DNA of 64,000 bases, taken from assembly GCA_026075535.2 (NCBI GenBank), contig AP026538.1, positions 9,114,001-9,178,000 of the forward strand, in the 5' to 3' direction. A model generated the notes under the pieces. That model searched no databases. It worked only from the letters and a program-made list of their open reading frames with translations, and had not been told where the DNA came from. Below, piece by piece: positions 20,922 through 33,468 of this stretch. The DNA comes from Tricholoma matsutake (Eukaryota > Basidiomycota > Agaricomycetes > Agaricales > Tricholomataceae). Every line of letters begins with the position of its first letter. Positions within the stretch are counted from its first letter, which is position 1. A program made the position numbers and the translations under genes.

Positions 20922-23605
20922 CAAGAGTGTATTTTTAACAAGTGTTGATAACTGTTAGTAACACCAGAGTTAATAAGGTAGAGGAAATTCACATCCCACC
21001 AATGTCACATGAATCAGTGTGAAAAATCTAGCAAATTGGGCAAAAAAAGCTGAAAATTGACCTTGTACCTCACACATCCACTATAATACAAATATTTTCT
21101 ATACAAGTTCTCCTAAATAAGCTATTTTATATGGCTATCTAGTTAAATATACAAAGATTCCAATGAGGAAATTCCAAAATGCATCAATATTGACAGCAAT
21201 ATGTCAAATTATGCATCGCAACACCTGTTTGCAGCATTTTTACATATCTATAAGATGCCTCAGAAGCAAAAATGTTCCCTGAAAAGATTAGAGAACTCTC
21301 AAAAAGGCTGAGCAGCCTGGTTGAGTGGTGGAAAAAAGAGGAGGATGGAAGAGGACAAGGAGAACATACTGGTAAGTATGTTGTATCACAGTTACACCAT
21401 ATATTATGAAAACTATATAGTTCAAAAGTACATAGTTGTGTTATATAGTTTACAAAACTGATAATCCCCATAGTGATTCCAGTAGTATACCTTAAATTTG
21501 CTTCTCCTCCCACAATTTACATTGCTTAAATGAACCATTGGGGATTTTGCATCCTTATATTATATTAGGGCTGCGCACCGTCCGTATTATGGCCACAGCC
21601 ATACAACACATGGTAGTTTGATGGATATGGTAGACCATACACCGTCCATATATCTAACACCCATAACCTCTGATGGTACAGTATGGGTACCAATATGACT
21701 GTATTACGGTTGATGGAAATATAATAATACACAAAATTGAATATAACATTCCAGTACTATAGTAAACAAATGCAGCAACAGGAATTTGTTGTTTGCAATG
21801 GTCCAGAGTGTTTTATACATTGTAATTTTTATTCATATAATGTGAGGGATGATACAAATGTTCTTATTGAGATAAGTACAACTAACTGCCCTCGCACACA
21901 GCAAGGGAAGGGGCTACAAAAATAATGAATGACAGAAAACAAAAAAAGCTCCCATGAAAAATGCGAGTTATTTGCCCTGGCCGTCTGGTAGCCATCCATC
22001 CCCCCTCCCTGTTGCTCCCCATTTCCACCACGCAAGCAGTTGCCCAAGGCGGTGGTTGGGGGTGCTGTGGTGGTGGTGGTGGTGGTTCTCATCCTCATCC
22101 TCCCTGTCCTCCTTATTGTTGTGTTCACCCACTGTCTCCATCATTGTCGGGTACTCTCTCTGTCTCCATCCCATCCCCACCATCGTGGGGTCCATTGTGC
22201 TGCTCATTCTGGCCTTGCCACCCTGGTCATCCCTGGTCATCCCCTCATTGTTGTTCGGTTTCCTTTTGCTTGTGTCGCCATGGTCATAATCCATAGCAAA
22301 AGTAGTCCACCCTGCGAGCAGTAGCTCGCAGCGGTGAGGATGGGTGCTGGGTCTGGGTTGTTGTCGTGCTCATCCCTGTCGTTCCCGTCATTGTCGTCCT
22401 CTTCATTGTTGTTGTCATGATTTAGTTGTCAGCATCCTTCATCTTCATGCCCTTCTGCAGTCTCCTATGCCCAAATGATGAGTATAAGGGCAACCTAAGC
22501 CTCTAGCAAAGGGAAATCCAAAGTTAAAATTATACTACATAATACAGGCATTGGGGACACACCTAGCAAAGGGAAATCCAAAGAGAAAACTCTAAGGATC
22601 CCCTTGCTGATGCCCAGTATATGTGAAGATGACAAAAATCAAATATAATCTAAAAATAGAAAAAGGTGGAGATAGGTGGATCAAGGCCGCCGAATGACAT
22701 CATACCAAGGGGTATGTGTCGGAAGGGGTCCTCCGCCTCTAAATATAAAAGTGTCAATATGTACAAACATGATAGCAAGGGAAAATTAGTAATAAAATCT
22801 GGAAAAATCATAGAAAATGAAGAATAGAAGGAAATGAGGTGGGGAAAAATATAGGACGAACATAAAAAATAGGAAAAACACACAGGGCACCCACCTAGTC
22901 CCCTTACAACGAGGCAGTCCTCAGCCAGTGGGTGGAGGTGCATTGGTTGTCATTGTAGTGTCGTTGTTAGATAAAACCTGTAGATAATAACAATAGAAGT
23001 TAGTTGAATGAAGAAAATGAGAGAGGAGACATAAAAAACACTTACCTGGGGTGGTCGTATTCCCACCATTTGTTTGTTTGGTGGTGGTGGTAGCCCTGCA
23101 TCATCATCATTGTTGTCTTACTGACAAGGCGAGCTCGCTGTTGTCGTTGTTGTTGGGCTTATCTTTGTTGACTGTTTGGTCATTGTGTGATTGAAACCTA
23201 AACAAATTTGTCAGCATTTCTATTTTTGGCTGAGTGCTTATAGAAAGCACCATATAACTGTATGCATGGCCATAATGGCCATCTTTTGATGGTCAATATG
23301 GCATAAATCTGTACCGTACACCGTACTGTCAAGGCAAGTCTCAAGGTCCTGATGGTACGGGTACCGTAACCATCAGACAGCACCATGTAACCATCAGTGT
23401 ATGGCACGGTGTGCAGCCCTATATTATATAGAAGAAATTGTATAGAAAATATCTTGTAAAAAGGACCTGTTTGATTTGGAACCAGAGTCACACAAGAAGT
23501 AACACCACATGGTGTTGGCGGGATGTGGATGTCCCCTACCTTAACTGTTAGTAACACCGGAGTTAATAACTTGTTAAAAATATAATTAACACTGTTAAAA
23601 ACCAA
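20922..23605. mobile_element. Outer inverted-repeat element split by an hAT element
   Basis: The left segment 20925-21000 (ATTTTTAACAAG, GTTAGTAACACC, AGTTAATAAGGTAG, CACATCCCACCAA) reappears as its reverse complement at 23510-23600 (CTACCTTAACTG, CACCGGAGTTAATAACTTG). The arms of about 75-90 bp face each other across the hAT element, leaving only about 650 bp of own interior. No target duplication was identified and no coding sequence recognised. Confidence 0.5.
21566..23421. mobile_element. Non-autonomous hAT element, 1856 bp, TSD TATTATAT
   Basis: Termini TAGGGCTGCGCACCGT and (complement) TAGGGCTGCACACCGT, flanked by a perfect 8-bp duplication TATTATAT (21558-21565 and 23422-23429). The interior holds GGT/GTT-rich tracts (22060-22090, 22350-22440, 23060-23150), a GCGAGCAGTAGCTCGC palindrome (22313-22328) and a local duplication of CACCTAGCAAAGGGAAATCC. 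No transposase. Confidence 0.85.
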
Positions 23606-24126
23606 AAGTGCTGTTAAAAATTCCAATCAGGAGCAGCAGTGCCTGTCTGATTACTTTGTGCAGTGGGAGATGGCTCAGCAGTCTTCCCTTCCTTGGTAAC
23701 AGGCTTCAACAAGTCAAGAAGCTCTCTTGCATCCAAATCAATATTGTCATCCATTTTGAAGTCCAAACTTTGGTCCTCACCAATGCCACCTGGCGTTGAA
23801 TCAAGCTTGTCATTGTCAGAATCTTCATCATTATTCTCTGTCTCAGCACTGTTCTTTCCTTTCCCATCACCAGATAAATTGATACTAGCCTCCAAGTCCT
23901 TTTCCACAGCAGTGTGCATCTAGCTCAGCCACTCATCATCTGGTCTGATACAGCATCAGAGACACTCAGAGAGGTGGATGACAGATGTCCAGAATGAAAG
24001 GGGGAAGACAGAAGAGTGGTTTGTAAGAAGACCATGCTATAAATAGGTCAAGGAATGCCCAATGCCGCTAAGAGTTATCATTTTCTGTTGTTATCATTTT
24101 CTGTTAAGTATTCGCATCCGTTAATG
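23606..24126. other. Unassigned 520 bp with a short acidic minus-strand ORF
   Basis: A 101-codon minus-strand frame (23919-23614) encodes an Asp/Ser/Glu-rich peptide with DARELLDLLKPVTKEGK. It may be the 3' end of a decayed gene; no family recognised. 24078-24110 has a direct repeat of GTTATCATTTTCTGTT just outside the KDZ element. Confidence 0.35.
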
Positions 24127-24134
24127 GCCAGTAG

Positions 24135-24358
24135 CACACTGTTCAGTAAAAAACAACGGTATATCCGTTCAGCGGATTTCTGCAAAACGACAATAGATCC
24201 ATCAGTAGCAGATTGGGCCCACGTCAGGAAAGACTCGTGTGGGCCCAGGGTGTGATGCATCCATGTGGGCCCAGTATACAGCTTCACTGAAGAATTCTTG
24301 GTGGCAGCAACATCTGAATCATGGCACCGGCTAGCACGGTCATCATTTTACTACATGT
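24135..24358 (+). repeat. KDZ left terminal inverted repeat
   Basis: Pairs with 33714-33973 in reverse complement; best-conserved block is 24210-24350. Similarity fades at the outer 20 bp, where CACTGTTCAGTAAA faces TTTCTACTGAATAG. Confidence 0.8.
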
Positions 24359-24399
24359 TACCACATATACATGGGCCCATGCAATGCATGTGATACTGC

Positions 24400-24900
24400 A
24401 CAATCGTATTGGCCCACCACTGGTTTTCTTATAGACATCGGCCTATACAGACATATTGTTGGTGCTGGTTCCCAGTGCCGATGATCATTGTAGGTTTGGT
24501 AGGAAAAAGTGCAGCAGCAGGTCAGCAGGTATCGGCGGTTGGATGCATACGGCATCGGGTCACAGCAGATATGGTTGGATGCATGCAGCGCCGGGACATG
24601 CCACACTAGCCAATTGTTTTAGACACTGATGTGATGTCCTGCTATAGATTATGGTTAGATATAAACAAATGTCCCAATGTTGGGGCCAGAATCCAGAGGT
24701 ATGAGCACACAATTTTACTGACTTGACAGAGGGTGTAGTTAAGAGTTTGAACTGCTTACCACATATACATGGGCCCATGTGATGATTCCATTTGACAGGG
24801 AACAATTGTATTGGCCCACCACTGGTTTTCCTATAGACATCGGCCCATACGGACTTATCATTGGTGCTTGTTCCCGGCGCCAATGATAATTTTGTCCATT
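24400..24900 (+). repeat. Direct repeats upstream of the first KDZ-element gene
   Basis: 24404-24500 and 24799-24895 share about 95 bp, including ATTGGCCCACCACTGGTTTT, ATAGACATCGGCC and a CCGGCGCC-like block followed by AATGAT. They lie between the left inverted repeat and the 24949 ATG and could hold promoter or transposase-binding sites (inference). Confidence 0.65.
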
Positions 24901-24948
24901 GATTACTTAATTGTCCAAACATTCTGTATCTACAACTGCATTGAAGTT

Positions 24949-25982
24949 ATGATATCCCGCTATACAAACATCAAATCCGTGCCTCGCTGGCCATATAAAC
25001 CTGACCCTGTTACTGCTGGCAAATTCACTACTGCATTGAATCAAATAGAAGTCAAGCATCAGAGGAACGCTGATTTCCTAGAGAACCCTCACCCTACAGT
25101 CAAACCTACTGAGTTCCATGAGCAGGCTATCGCTGCTCAACAGGTAGCTCATGATCTCAGCATTCAAGAGAGTACTACAGGACTACTACCAGCGCAGAAT
25201 GATCTAGCACATGGGCAGGAAGTGCTGTTGTATGGAATGTCACATCTCCATGCTGCAATCACTGCATGGATCCTTGTGGTAGATAATGATGAAGACTACG
25301 AAGAGTCACAGTTGGGGTGGGTGTCTGGCCTATTTTTTGAGACTGTAAGTGAACATATTGTGATTGCCAATTATCTGATCACCAATACCAACTTAGAAGG
25401 AATTCTTGATGGCCACTGGAATTTATGCCTCTATGGGTGGCAGTGCTCCATACACTCCCCCGCTCATCATGGAAACCATAAAGATGGTACAGGATGGGAC
25501 TTTGGGGTGCTCAGAACGCAATGATCCTGAGGGCAAAGATTTTCTGGAACTAGAATACATTCCAGCGATACAAAGGTACTTGAAGGTTGATGCTGATGAC
25601 CCCACCCATATTGTCGATAGCTATATCAATTCTTGGTGGAGTAAACAGAACAATCCGGAGAACTACGACTCATACCCATTTGCTCCACACAACTTCCTGG
25701 TGGTTCATCGGCCACAGGTGAGTAACATGTTGTTGTCCTTTAATTTATCTTAAGTTTCATCAGATCCAGTTCACCTGGCAAGACCTATGGCCGGTCCCAT
25801 ATGCCGCCGGTGACCTGGCCAAAATACAATTAATGATGAAGATCTTCGATGACCTGCATTCGACATGGAAAAGGATGACTGAGACGGTCCGAGAAAATGA
25901 TGCCCAACTTCAGAAGGACAGGAAATTGTTGGCTTACTGGGAGGATGTGCAGAATCAGGTTAGGGAGCACCTTGACACTTAA
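24949..25982 (+). CDS. Intact accessory ORF of the KDZ element, unknown function (311 aa)
   Basis: Three exons, 24949-25344, 25397-25717 and 25764-25982, all phase 0, joined across GTAAGT..TTAG (52 bp) and GTGAGT..CAG (46 bp) introns, total 936 nt with no internal stop. The start is MISRYTNIKSVPRWPY; an in-frame extension to 24811 exists but lies in the direct repeat. The middle holds acidic VVDNDEDYEE, then FLMATGIYASMGGS and HIVDSYINSWWSKQNN; the C-terminus (KIFDDLHSTWKRM..QKDRKLLAYWEDVQNQ) is probably helical or coiled coil. No signal peptide, membrane segment or known motif is seen. It lies 5' of the transposase in the same orientation. Unlike the transposase it is undamaged. I do not recognise the family. 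Confidence 0.7.
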
Positions 25983-27124
25983 CAAGTCGTCTATGTAGGA
26001 AAAGATAAACATTGTAGTGACCGGTGCTGGTAGTGATAAAGTCACTTGTGGTGATCAGCATCCAAGGTCAAGAGCTAAGTGAATGACTGGCGCCAGTTAT
26101 TGTAGAACCCCATGAGCTACGAAAATGTGTATGGGCCCATCCTAAAATATTACAGGGAAATGGGCCCATACGAATGATACGCTTGATGGAATGATTGGGT
26201 GGGCCCATGACAGTAAAAGGAAAACAGTATGGGCCCACACGACTATAGCATACAGGACTTGAATTACTGCTGTTATTACAAATCATAAAGAATATATCCT
26301 AAAACAGTACATTGTAGTGACCGGCGCCAGTAGGGATATACACAGGCACATAACAGAAGAGAACAATCATTAGTCAAAGACAGTAGTAATGTGCAATGAG
26401 AGTAGACATAGATTAATCCTGACACTGGCCAGAAAGCAACTGTCGCTTGTGTGGCAGTCAGCTATTTCTGAACTGTATCTCTCGGCGCCAGAAAAGGTAA
26501 AGGCGGCACTGGTCATTCACATAGCTCTTAAAAGACTTGTATACTAATTGCGGCCGCTGTGCACTACAATATGGATAACAAATGCAGGAATGGTGACATG
26601 CTGTATGCTGTAGGAATGTGGGAGGATAAGGATATATGCAAAATCAGTACATTGCAGTGACCGGCACCGGTAGTGATAAAGTCACTGGTGGCGATAAGCA
26701 TCCAAGTCAAGAGCAAAGCCAATGACCGGTGCAGAATATATGCTAAAACAGTACATTGGAGTGATGGGTGCCAGAGAAGACAACATCACACTGATCATTC
26801 CCATAGCTCTTAGACTTGTACACTAATCGCCGCCAGTGGTCACTGATAACAAAAAGCAATGACATGCTGTAAAAGTAAGAAACTATTGACCAATGGGTAT
26901 CACAAACACCACTGGTGTAATTTTCCATTGGAAACATCGACAGTAGCTTTGTGAGTATGACCTAGGTAACATGTTAGTATGCTGTGTAGAACAGTCCCAT
27001 AGTAACCTCTACATGGTACCATTGTCATTTACATCGCCATGTTGCCATGTTTCCTCACTGCCTACAGTGCCTATATAATCCTGGAGATGCTTGTTCATAA
27101 TTTTACATTGCTCTACAAACCATC
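25983..27124 (+). repeat. Intergenic repeat array with CCGGYGCC motifs
   Basis: Between the accessory ORF and the transposase. The motif ACATTGTAGTGACCGG and variants recur at about 26012, 26310, 26652 and 26754, two of them followed by TAGTGATAAAGTCAC (26032, 26672). GGCGCC or GGTGCC cores occur repeatedly (26093, 26325, 26490, 26665, 26768). Similar cores lie in the terminal regions (24880, 33800). The rest is AT-rich with no gene. Probably transposase-binding or promoter repeats (inference). Confidence 0.6.
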
Positions 27125-30100
27125 ATGCCTAGAGAACACACTCACACCATCATTGGAAGAATCACCCAGATGACTGTCGTTCGCTCCCAGACATTGTGGG
27201 GACCCAGGGATCGCCTTGTACCAGTTCGGCAAAGTCCTCAGTCAACTCCAAGGCATAAGAAGGCCAAGATAAGTGCACCAGTGTCAGGATCGGCGACCAC
27301 ATCCAACACCAATATAACATCTTTGATGTCCAATGAACCAATTGAGCATCATGTTCTAAATTTCATTGCAGATCTTGATCCCCCCTCTTCAAAGGTGACT
27401 TATTATGGCTACCACATTTACTATGCTAATATTACCCTCAGACACCTCAAGATTACATTGAAGAATGGTTGCCTAAAAAGGCCATGTATTTGGAAGCACT
27501 ACTATCCAGTGAAGTACCCAATTGCATGAAATGCAATTTGTGTGGGGATGATGCTGCTACCTGGCAATGCCGAGACTGTCTTTTCAATCCCATGTTCTGT
27601 ACTGACTGCTGCTGTGATAACCATGCTTCTAACCCATTTCACCGCATCGACCACTGGACAGGTTCCTATTTTGAACCAGCTTGGTTGTTCCAAGTTGGGT
27701 TAGTTTTACATCTCGGTCACAATGGTGCATCCTGCCCAAGTTACTTTCACCCATCAGCACCAGATGTGGTTGGACAAGAGGCCGACAATTATGAAGATGA
27801 TTTGGATGATGCAACAGAAGGTGATGGAACCAACAACATCATCAAGGAGATGAAAAGGTTTACCAGTGTTTATGACCTTGGTCCCACAACTTTCCCAACG
27901 CCAATGGATTGTCACAAATTGACAGTAATTGATGTTTCCGGTGTACATCGTATGTGGGTCAAGTGGTGTAATTGCCCTAATTCCTGTCAAGAGCAGGAAA
28001 ATCACCTGTTGCAATCAGGGCTTTTCCCAGTCAGCTACAAAAATATCAAGACCATGTTCACATTTAAAGTCCTCAATGATGCGTGATTGTCCAATCTGGA
28101 ATGTAAATCTTCAGCCTATCAATACTACCAGAAGCTCTGGCGCATGACTTCACCCTTATTTCCTAGTGCTGTGGAGGTATGATTGATATACTACAGTTGT
28201 CAATATCTCTGACATCGGTACTTGAGGATCGATACAGGGAGCTTCTCAGGGCAAGCCGGCTATGGCAAATGTTGAAACATTTGAAGTGGAGAGGCCACTG
28301 GGGAGAATCACAGTCCAGTGCCAGCGGCTCATCGGCGGCTGCAATGCATGGTGCGACTGACATCCCAACATTCTGTGCTGCATGTCCTCAGCCTGGTGTC
28401 AATCTGCCGGAAAATTGGACCAAGGATCCTGACCAGTAAGTCAAATCGCATGAATTGGAATGTATTTAATGTAATCTTACCTCAGAATGGCATACACTCG
28501 GACTTTTGTCATGGATGGAAACTTCACCGCTGTTCATCAGAAGCGCAAAAATGCTCACCATGATATTAAGCTCAGTCATGGTGATTTTTTCATGACTGAG
28601 CTGAATCACTACAAAGCACACCTCGCCATTGCTAAGGAAGTCACAGAGGTAAGATATTTGAAAGACTTTCAGCATATTTACTAACTCCAAATTAGAAACC
28701 GACCTGCAATGAGCATCATGCTGTAAATGACTGCTTCATCAAATACAAGGGTCTTGATGTAACCGGTGTCAGCGCAACTGCTTGTGGCCATCATGGTTCT
28801 GCCCCAGTGCGGTGGTTGACTTCCAAAAAGGGGAACGGTGAGATATCTTCACATTTTGAGAGACATTGTGTAATGTTTTCTAGACAAGCAAACATGGACT
28901 ATTCTTTATCTGAAGCCTTGAAAAACACTAATATCACCAGACTCAAGAAAATCATTTTGATTTATGATATAATGTGCCAGTATTGGAAGAGGCTCAGACT
29001 TCAGATGGAGGAGAGTCAGTATATCCAGCTACTACTCAGCATCGCCATTCTGCATGGTATTGGTCTTTTCCATGTCGGTGGCCACGTCTGGCAATGTTTC
29101 CACTGAGTTTCATTCCTGGCGCTGGACAAGTGGATGGAGAAATCCTTGAATCATTGTGGTCAGTGTTGAATGAAATCTCACCTAGTACCCAAAATGCTAC
29201 CATTTCTGGATGGATTGAAACCTTGGATGATCATATGGGGGATTCCAACTTCAAAAAAATGCAGGACATAGGTGAATACATGTTTGTACCTTGTGCCAGA
29301 TTGACTTGGAACCAGATGTAGTGGTTACCACTGCCCGCCGATTCAGAGCCGCTGTGGCAGGTGAGGAGGAAAGTTGGGTGGACCTATTGCAGTACACGGC
29401 AAACTCAGACCCTGAGGAGATTGCAACCTGGAAAGAATTGGAAAAACACTCTCAGGCAACACATCTAACCAATCCAGAAGCAATGGACATCTATGATATA
29501 AATCCTGGTCAGGTAGTGGTCACACAAAGCAACCTTCAAATGAACCTTCTAGAGGATGAAGATGAAACCGTTGATGGAAAGGGTGAAACCACCTGGGTTG
29601 CTCTTGGCCTCAAACTTGAGGAAGCCCAGTGCATATCCAGCCATTGCAAAATATTCCTATGCTAACTAGTATCAGACTGGCTCTTCGGACCTTTATACAT
29701 CAACAGTGTTCAGTGTTGTCCAAGGCCAATAAGCTGAAGATTGCAACAAAACGGCAAAACCTTCATACCAGAGTGGCTTCATTGCTAAATCAGAACAATT
29801 TGTGAACAATGACACATTGGATACACTGCAAAAGCTTAATGACTCACCACTGAGACCAGTACTCCCATCACAAGCTCCTGATTACCAGACTAACTCGGAT
29901 GACAATGATCAAAGCAACCCGTTTATTACAAGGCCCCCGGTAGCAGCAGTCCATACCACTGAAACACGCCCATTACCTCTTCCCTCTACATTTGGCTTTC
30001 CACAAATTACTCAGCTTGGTTTGGATTCCCTCGCCGAGAAAGAGTTGAGATTGAGGGAAGGACAAGCAAACAATGAGCTCCAGGGTGTTAGAATGGCCCT

Positions 30101-30878
30101 TGGTGAGAAATCTTTCTTATTCAGAAAGAATTTATGTCTCGCCACCTCCAAGAACAAAAAGGGAAGGGCTTGGTCAAAGGTGCATGCTATTAGCCACTGG
30201 GTTCAAGCACATTGTCAAGTATACAATGCTGCGAGGGCTGCAATGGTATCATTGGGATGTTCACCTGAGATGCAGTCCAAGTATCAGGTATTGCGCCGGG
30301 ATGAACTCAAGATTTCAACTGCCGTGGTGAGGGGTGGTACTGGCAATGCTGAGGGTGGAAGCTGGAGACAGGATGAACCATTGCCATGGTTTTGGATTAT
30401 TAATGTCCAAGCCAATGTCGAGGCAAGCAAAATGATGAAAGAATGTAAGTACACCTCAATTCACTTTAATGAGCGACTTCACTATTATTTAGTCTACAGG
30501 GTGCACTGGTTACAGGCAAATGCCAAACATGATAGATGGTCGGAGGAGTTATCAATTACTAGTCATGAAATGGCTTGGATCCCACATTATTTTCTTCACA
30601 GAGCAGAGGTCCGGGTTAACTGCTTGGAGACTCAGACCTCGCCGGGAGCTGTGGCATATACCAAACATCAGGTGGCAAACTGGAAAAGGATGGCCACTTC
30701 CTCCATGCGTATTTTCAAAGCCATACATCCATGGGTAGAAAATGTCTGGGTTTTGAGTAGCCTGGTAATTGGAAGGATGCCATGTTTGGCAGCCTACACT
30801 AGACTTATGTTTATGGGAAAGACAGGATCAAATTATCTTTGTTGGATGGAAGTAGGAACCATAAGTTACTACAATTAA
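27125..30878 (+). pseudogene. KDZ transposase
   Basis: Exons 27125-27394, 27442-28176, 28227-28435, 28486-28648 and 28696 onward join in frame; later introns at 29629-29669 and 30445-30492. Order: basic N-terminus, helical EEWLPKKAMYLEALL, a CxC2-type Cys cluster (CNLCGDDAATWQCRDC..CTDCCCDNH), WTGSYFEPAWLFQVGLVLHLGH, then CPQPGVNLPENW and the RNase H-fold core: Asp in FVMDGNF (28500), Asp in LIYDIMCQYWK (28966) and Glu in VDGEILESLW (29130). The C-terminal part (AWSKVHAISHWVQAHC; VHWLQANAKHDRWSEE) is typical KDZ. Damage: TGA 28084-28086, frameshifts near 29103, 29272-29300 and 29801. It therefore cannot make the full enzyme. Confidence 0.88.
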
Positions 30879-31837
30879 AAGAACTGGAAGTTACTATACC
30901 TTCATTGCATGGAAGTAGGCACGAAGGTTAAGGAATAAAAAATAAGTAATATATAAGAAAAAGATCGACCGTGCAAGTAAAAGGCCACATCAAGTGTAGT
31001 GTGTGATTTGGGAAGGCCGCATTGGGCATAGTCATATAATAGGAAAATACCACATCAATAGGATAATGTCGGTGCTGCTGGATGTGGATGGAAGGGTAAT
31101 AAAGATGTATGGTGCTGTTGCCAGGATGCATATTGCCAGCATGTTGTTGTCGTATTCACCTGTGGCTGTGCCAGCGGCGAGGGTGATTGTGTCGGTGATG
31201 TGTGTAGCTGTGCCGGTGCCATGGGAGTGTGTTGGTAGTGTGGGGTGGTCGTAACTCACTGTAACACATACATTGGTATATCATGTGTTGGTGAGTTGGT
31301 GATGCACCATAGGTGGCTATGCTATCACCTGTGGCTGTGTCGGTGATGTGTGTGGTGTGCCGGCACGGTGGAAGTGTGTAATGGCAGCATAGGTAAATTA
31401 GCTCGTCGTTTGTAATATTCAACCATACTTGCTGCATGTACCCTGCCACCGACATTGTAATTGTGTCCCCACTGACAACACATCCATCTATCAGTGAATG
31501 GCTCAAATGGCTAAAATGGCACAAATGGCTTGATTGGAGCCATGACTGAAGACAACAAATGATGGTTAACTAATCTTACCTTTTTTTTATAAAATTCTAA
31601 ATAATTGGCGGACCACCCAGCTAATAATACTCCACTACTCGCTGTTCTGCTCAGGGACATTGTGATATATTAAGGTGTGGTGAGAGGATTAAAGGTGTAC
31701 TGAGCAAAGTCGTGGGTATATTAGGGTATATTGAGGCTGAAATATGACCTGTAAATAGTCCTCAGGGACAGTCTGATGCAATATCAAGGTACCTAATGTA
31801 TTTGCCAGAACAACCTGTCTACTGCATCCACATTGAC
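30879..31837. other. KDZ intergenic region, no gene seen
   Basis: Contains imperfect repeats of TGTCGGTGATGTGTGT (31190, 31338) in a GTG-rich tract on either side of 31260 and otherwise AT-rich text. The minus-strand frames here (for example 31524-31156) are low-complexity products of that tract. Confidence 0.4.
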
Positions 31838-33468
31838 TATCATGTCTGCCAAGGATGCTGATCAAAGCAGGGAAGACTTTGGCAGCTGTCCTTCAAGTTC
31901 TAGTGTGGAATTAAACCAGTTGCCCATAAGTGGTCATCAGCAGAACTGAATGTGCTATGGCAACGAGTGGACGACTGGAAGACATCGAAAAACTGTAAAG
32001 TGCAACAACTAACCTTACAAGGTGCCATGACGGACTTATTTAATTTACCTGTTAAACCTCCAATGGATGGCCTGCAGGAAGTGAGCAATAAGCCCTTGAT
32101 ATATATTCTGCTCTTTGACATTTCTGAAGCGGCTGCAGATATTATCCATTTGGCAACCCCACCCGCCGAAAATTCCCAATCTTTTGACTTGGATGCATTT
32201 CACATTCCTGGTAGTCCCGACTCACCCACAGCGAGCACCATTCATTTGACATCATCGCCGCCACACCATGACCTAGATCTCTTTCATATTCCTGACTCAC
32301 CGGCCGCCGATGCATTTTATATTCCTGGTAGTCCTGACTTGCCAGTGGCAACCAGCACTGTTCATTTGACATTATCGCCAGCACACCATGACTGAGACAT
32401 GTTTCATATTCCTGACTCACTGGCCGCCGATGCGTTTTATATTCCTGGTAGTCCTGAGCCGGTGGTGAGCACCACTGCTCATTTGACATTATTGCTGGCA
32501 CACCATAACCTAGACATGTTTCATATTCCTGACTCACCAGCCGCCAATGCGTTTTATATTCCTGGTAGTCCTGAGCCAGTGGCGAGCACCACTGTTCATT
32601 TGACACTATCGCCGGCACACCATGACCTAGACATGCATATTCCTGACTTGCTGGCTGCTGATGTGTTTTATATTACTGGTAGTCCTGAGTCGCCGGTGGC
32701 GAGCACCACTGCTCATTTGACATCATCCCTGGCACACAATGACATGAACATGTTTCATATTCCTGACTCACCAGGCACAGATTGTTCTGGAGTTGATTTT
32801 GGAGCCAATGGTGCTACATACCCATACCATTGACCCAGACACTTTTTATATTCCTGGCAGTTCTAATCATTCAGCAACACCGCCATCACAATTACAAATG
32901 GTGGACACTCTTGAGATCCCTGCCAGTGTTGACATGCCAGATGCAGACAGTGCACACTTCTGGTTTACTGAGGTGACTGAAGGTAGTGACATGGAGCTCA
33001 ATGTCTCTATGGCCTATATCGAACCTGTGCTGGATCATGTCACCCCAACATTGTCCTCGCCTGGATCTTCTCATAGTTCAATATTGACACAGAGAGATTC
33101 AGATGAGGTCCATTCCCCCCCCTGGCTCTCCCCAAAATGTTCCTCAGCGCACCGTCCACCTTTTGTTACCCAGCCGCATTCATCCAGTATTCCCAGGTTG
33201 CACTCCATCAACACTGGCATCATCCCAGCAGGCCCCCCAAGTAAGTCCTGAACTTTGGCCGGGAGCTGCTGAATAATGATTGTAGGAGATTTTGACTTAT
33301 TCTGACGCTGTTGAACACAGCTACCACGAGGCCGTCAAGACGGTGAAGTCCAACATTGCAGTAAACCATGCCCTTCACCAGCAGCTCGCCACCCTTGATG
33401 AGGCAATGTGCCAGATGGCCCAATTAATGCAGCAGAAGTGCAGGACAATGATGAATTCTTGACCAAGG
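31838..33468 (+). pseudogene. KDZ-element ORF with ~39-residue tandem repeats
   Basis: An open frame (31952-32395, 32399-32833, 32793-33251 in shifting frames) carries about five copies of a 117-120 bp unit. Each encodes two short motifs, (D/A)xFHIPDSPAADAFYIPGS and ASTTVHLTLSPAHHD, within 32190-32775. Upstream, KWSSAELNVLWQRVDDWK is non-repetitive. Downstream is a Ser/Pro-rich region ending at a GTAAGT splice-like site (33240). A final segment reads YHEAVKTVKSNIAVNHALHQ to a TGA at about 33463. One TGA (32393-32395) and one or two frame changes break it. Hydrophilic, acidic; no known domain. Confidence 0.5.
32190..32775 (+). repeat. Coding minisatellite, five ~118-bp units
   Basis: CCTGGTAGTCC recurs at about 32203, 32321, 32441, 32560 and 32674. 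Units differ by point changes and 3-bp length differences that mostly keep frame, as expected for a repeat that expanded under coding constraint. Confidence 0.75.

Noticed and set aside
22040..22324. Low-complexity plus-strand frames rich in Val/Leu
   Set aside because: Products of a GTGGTG-rich tract inside the hAT element at 21566-23421.
32142..32618. 158-codon minus-strand repetitive frame
   Set aside because: Shadow of the plus-strand tandem-repeat ORF, which has a coherent upstream and downstream coding context.
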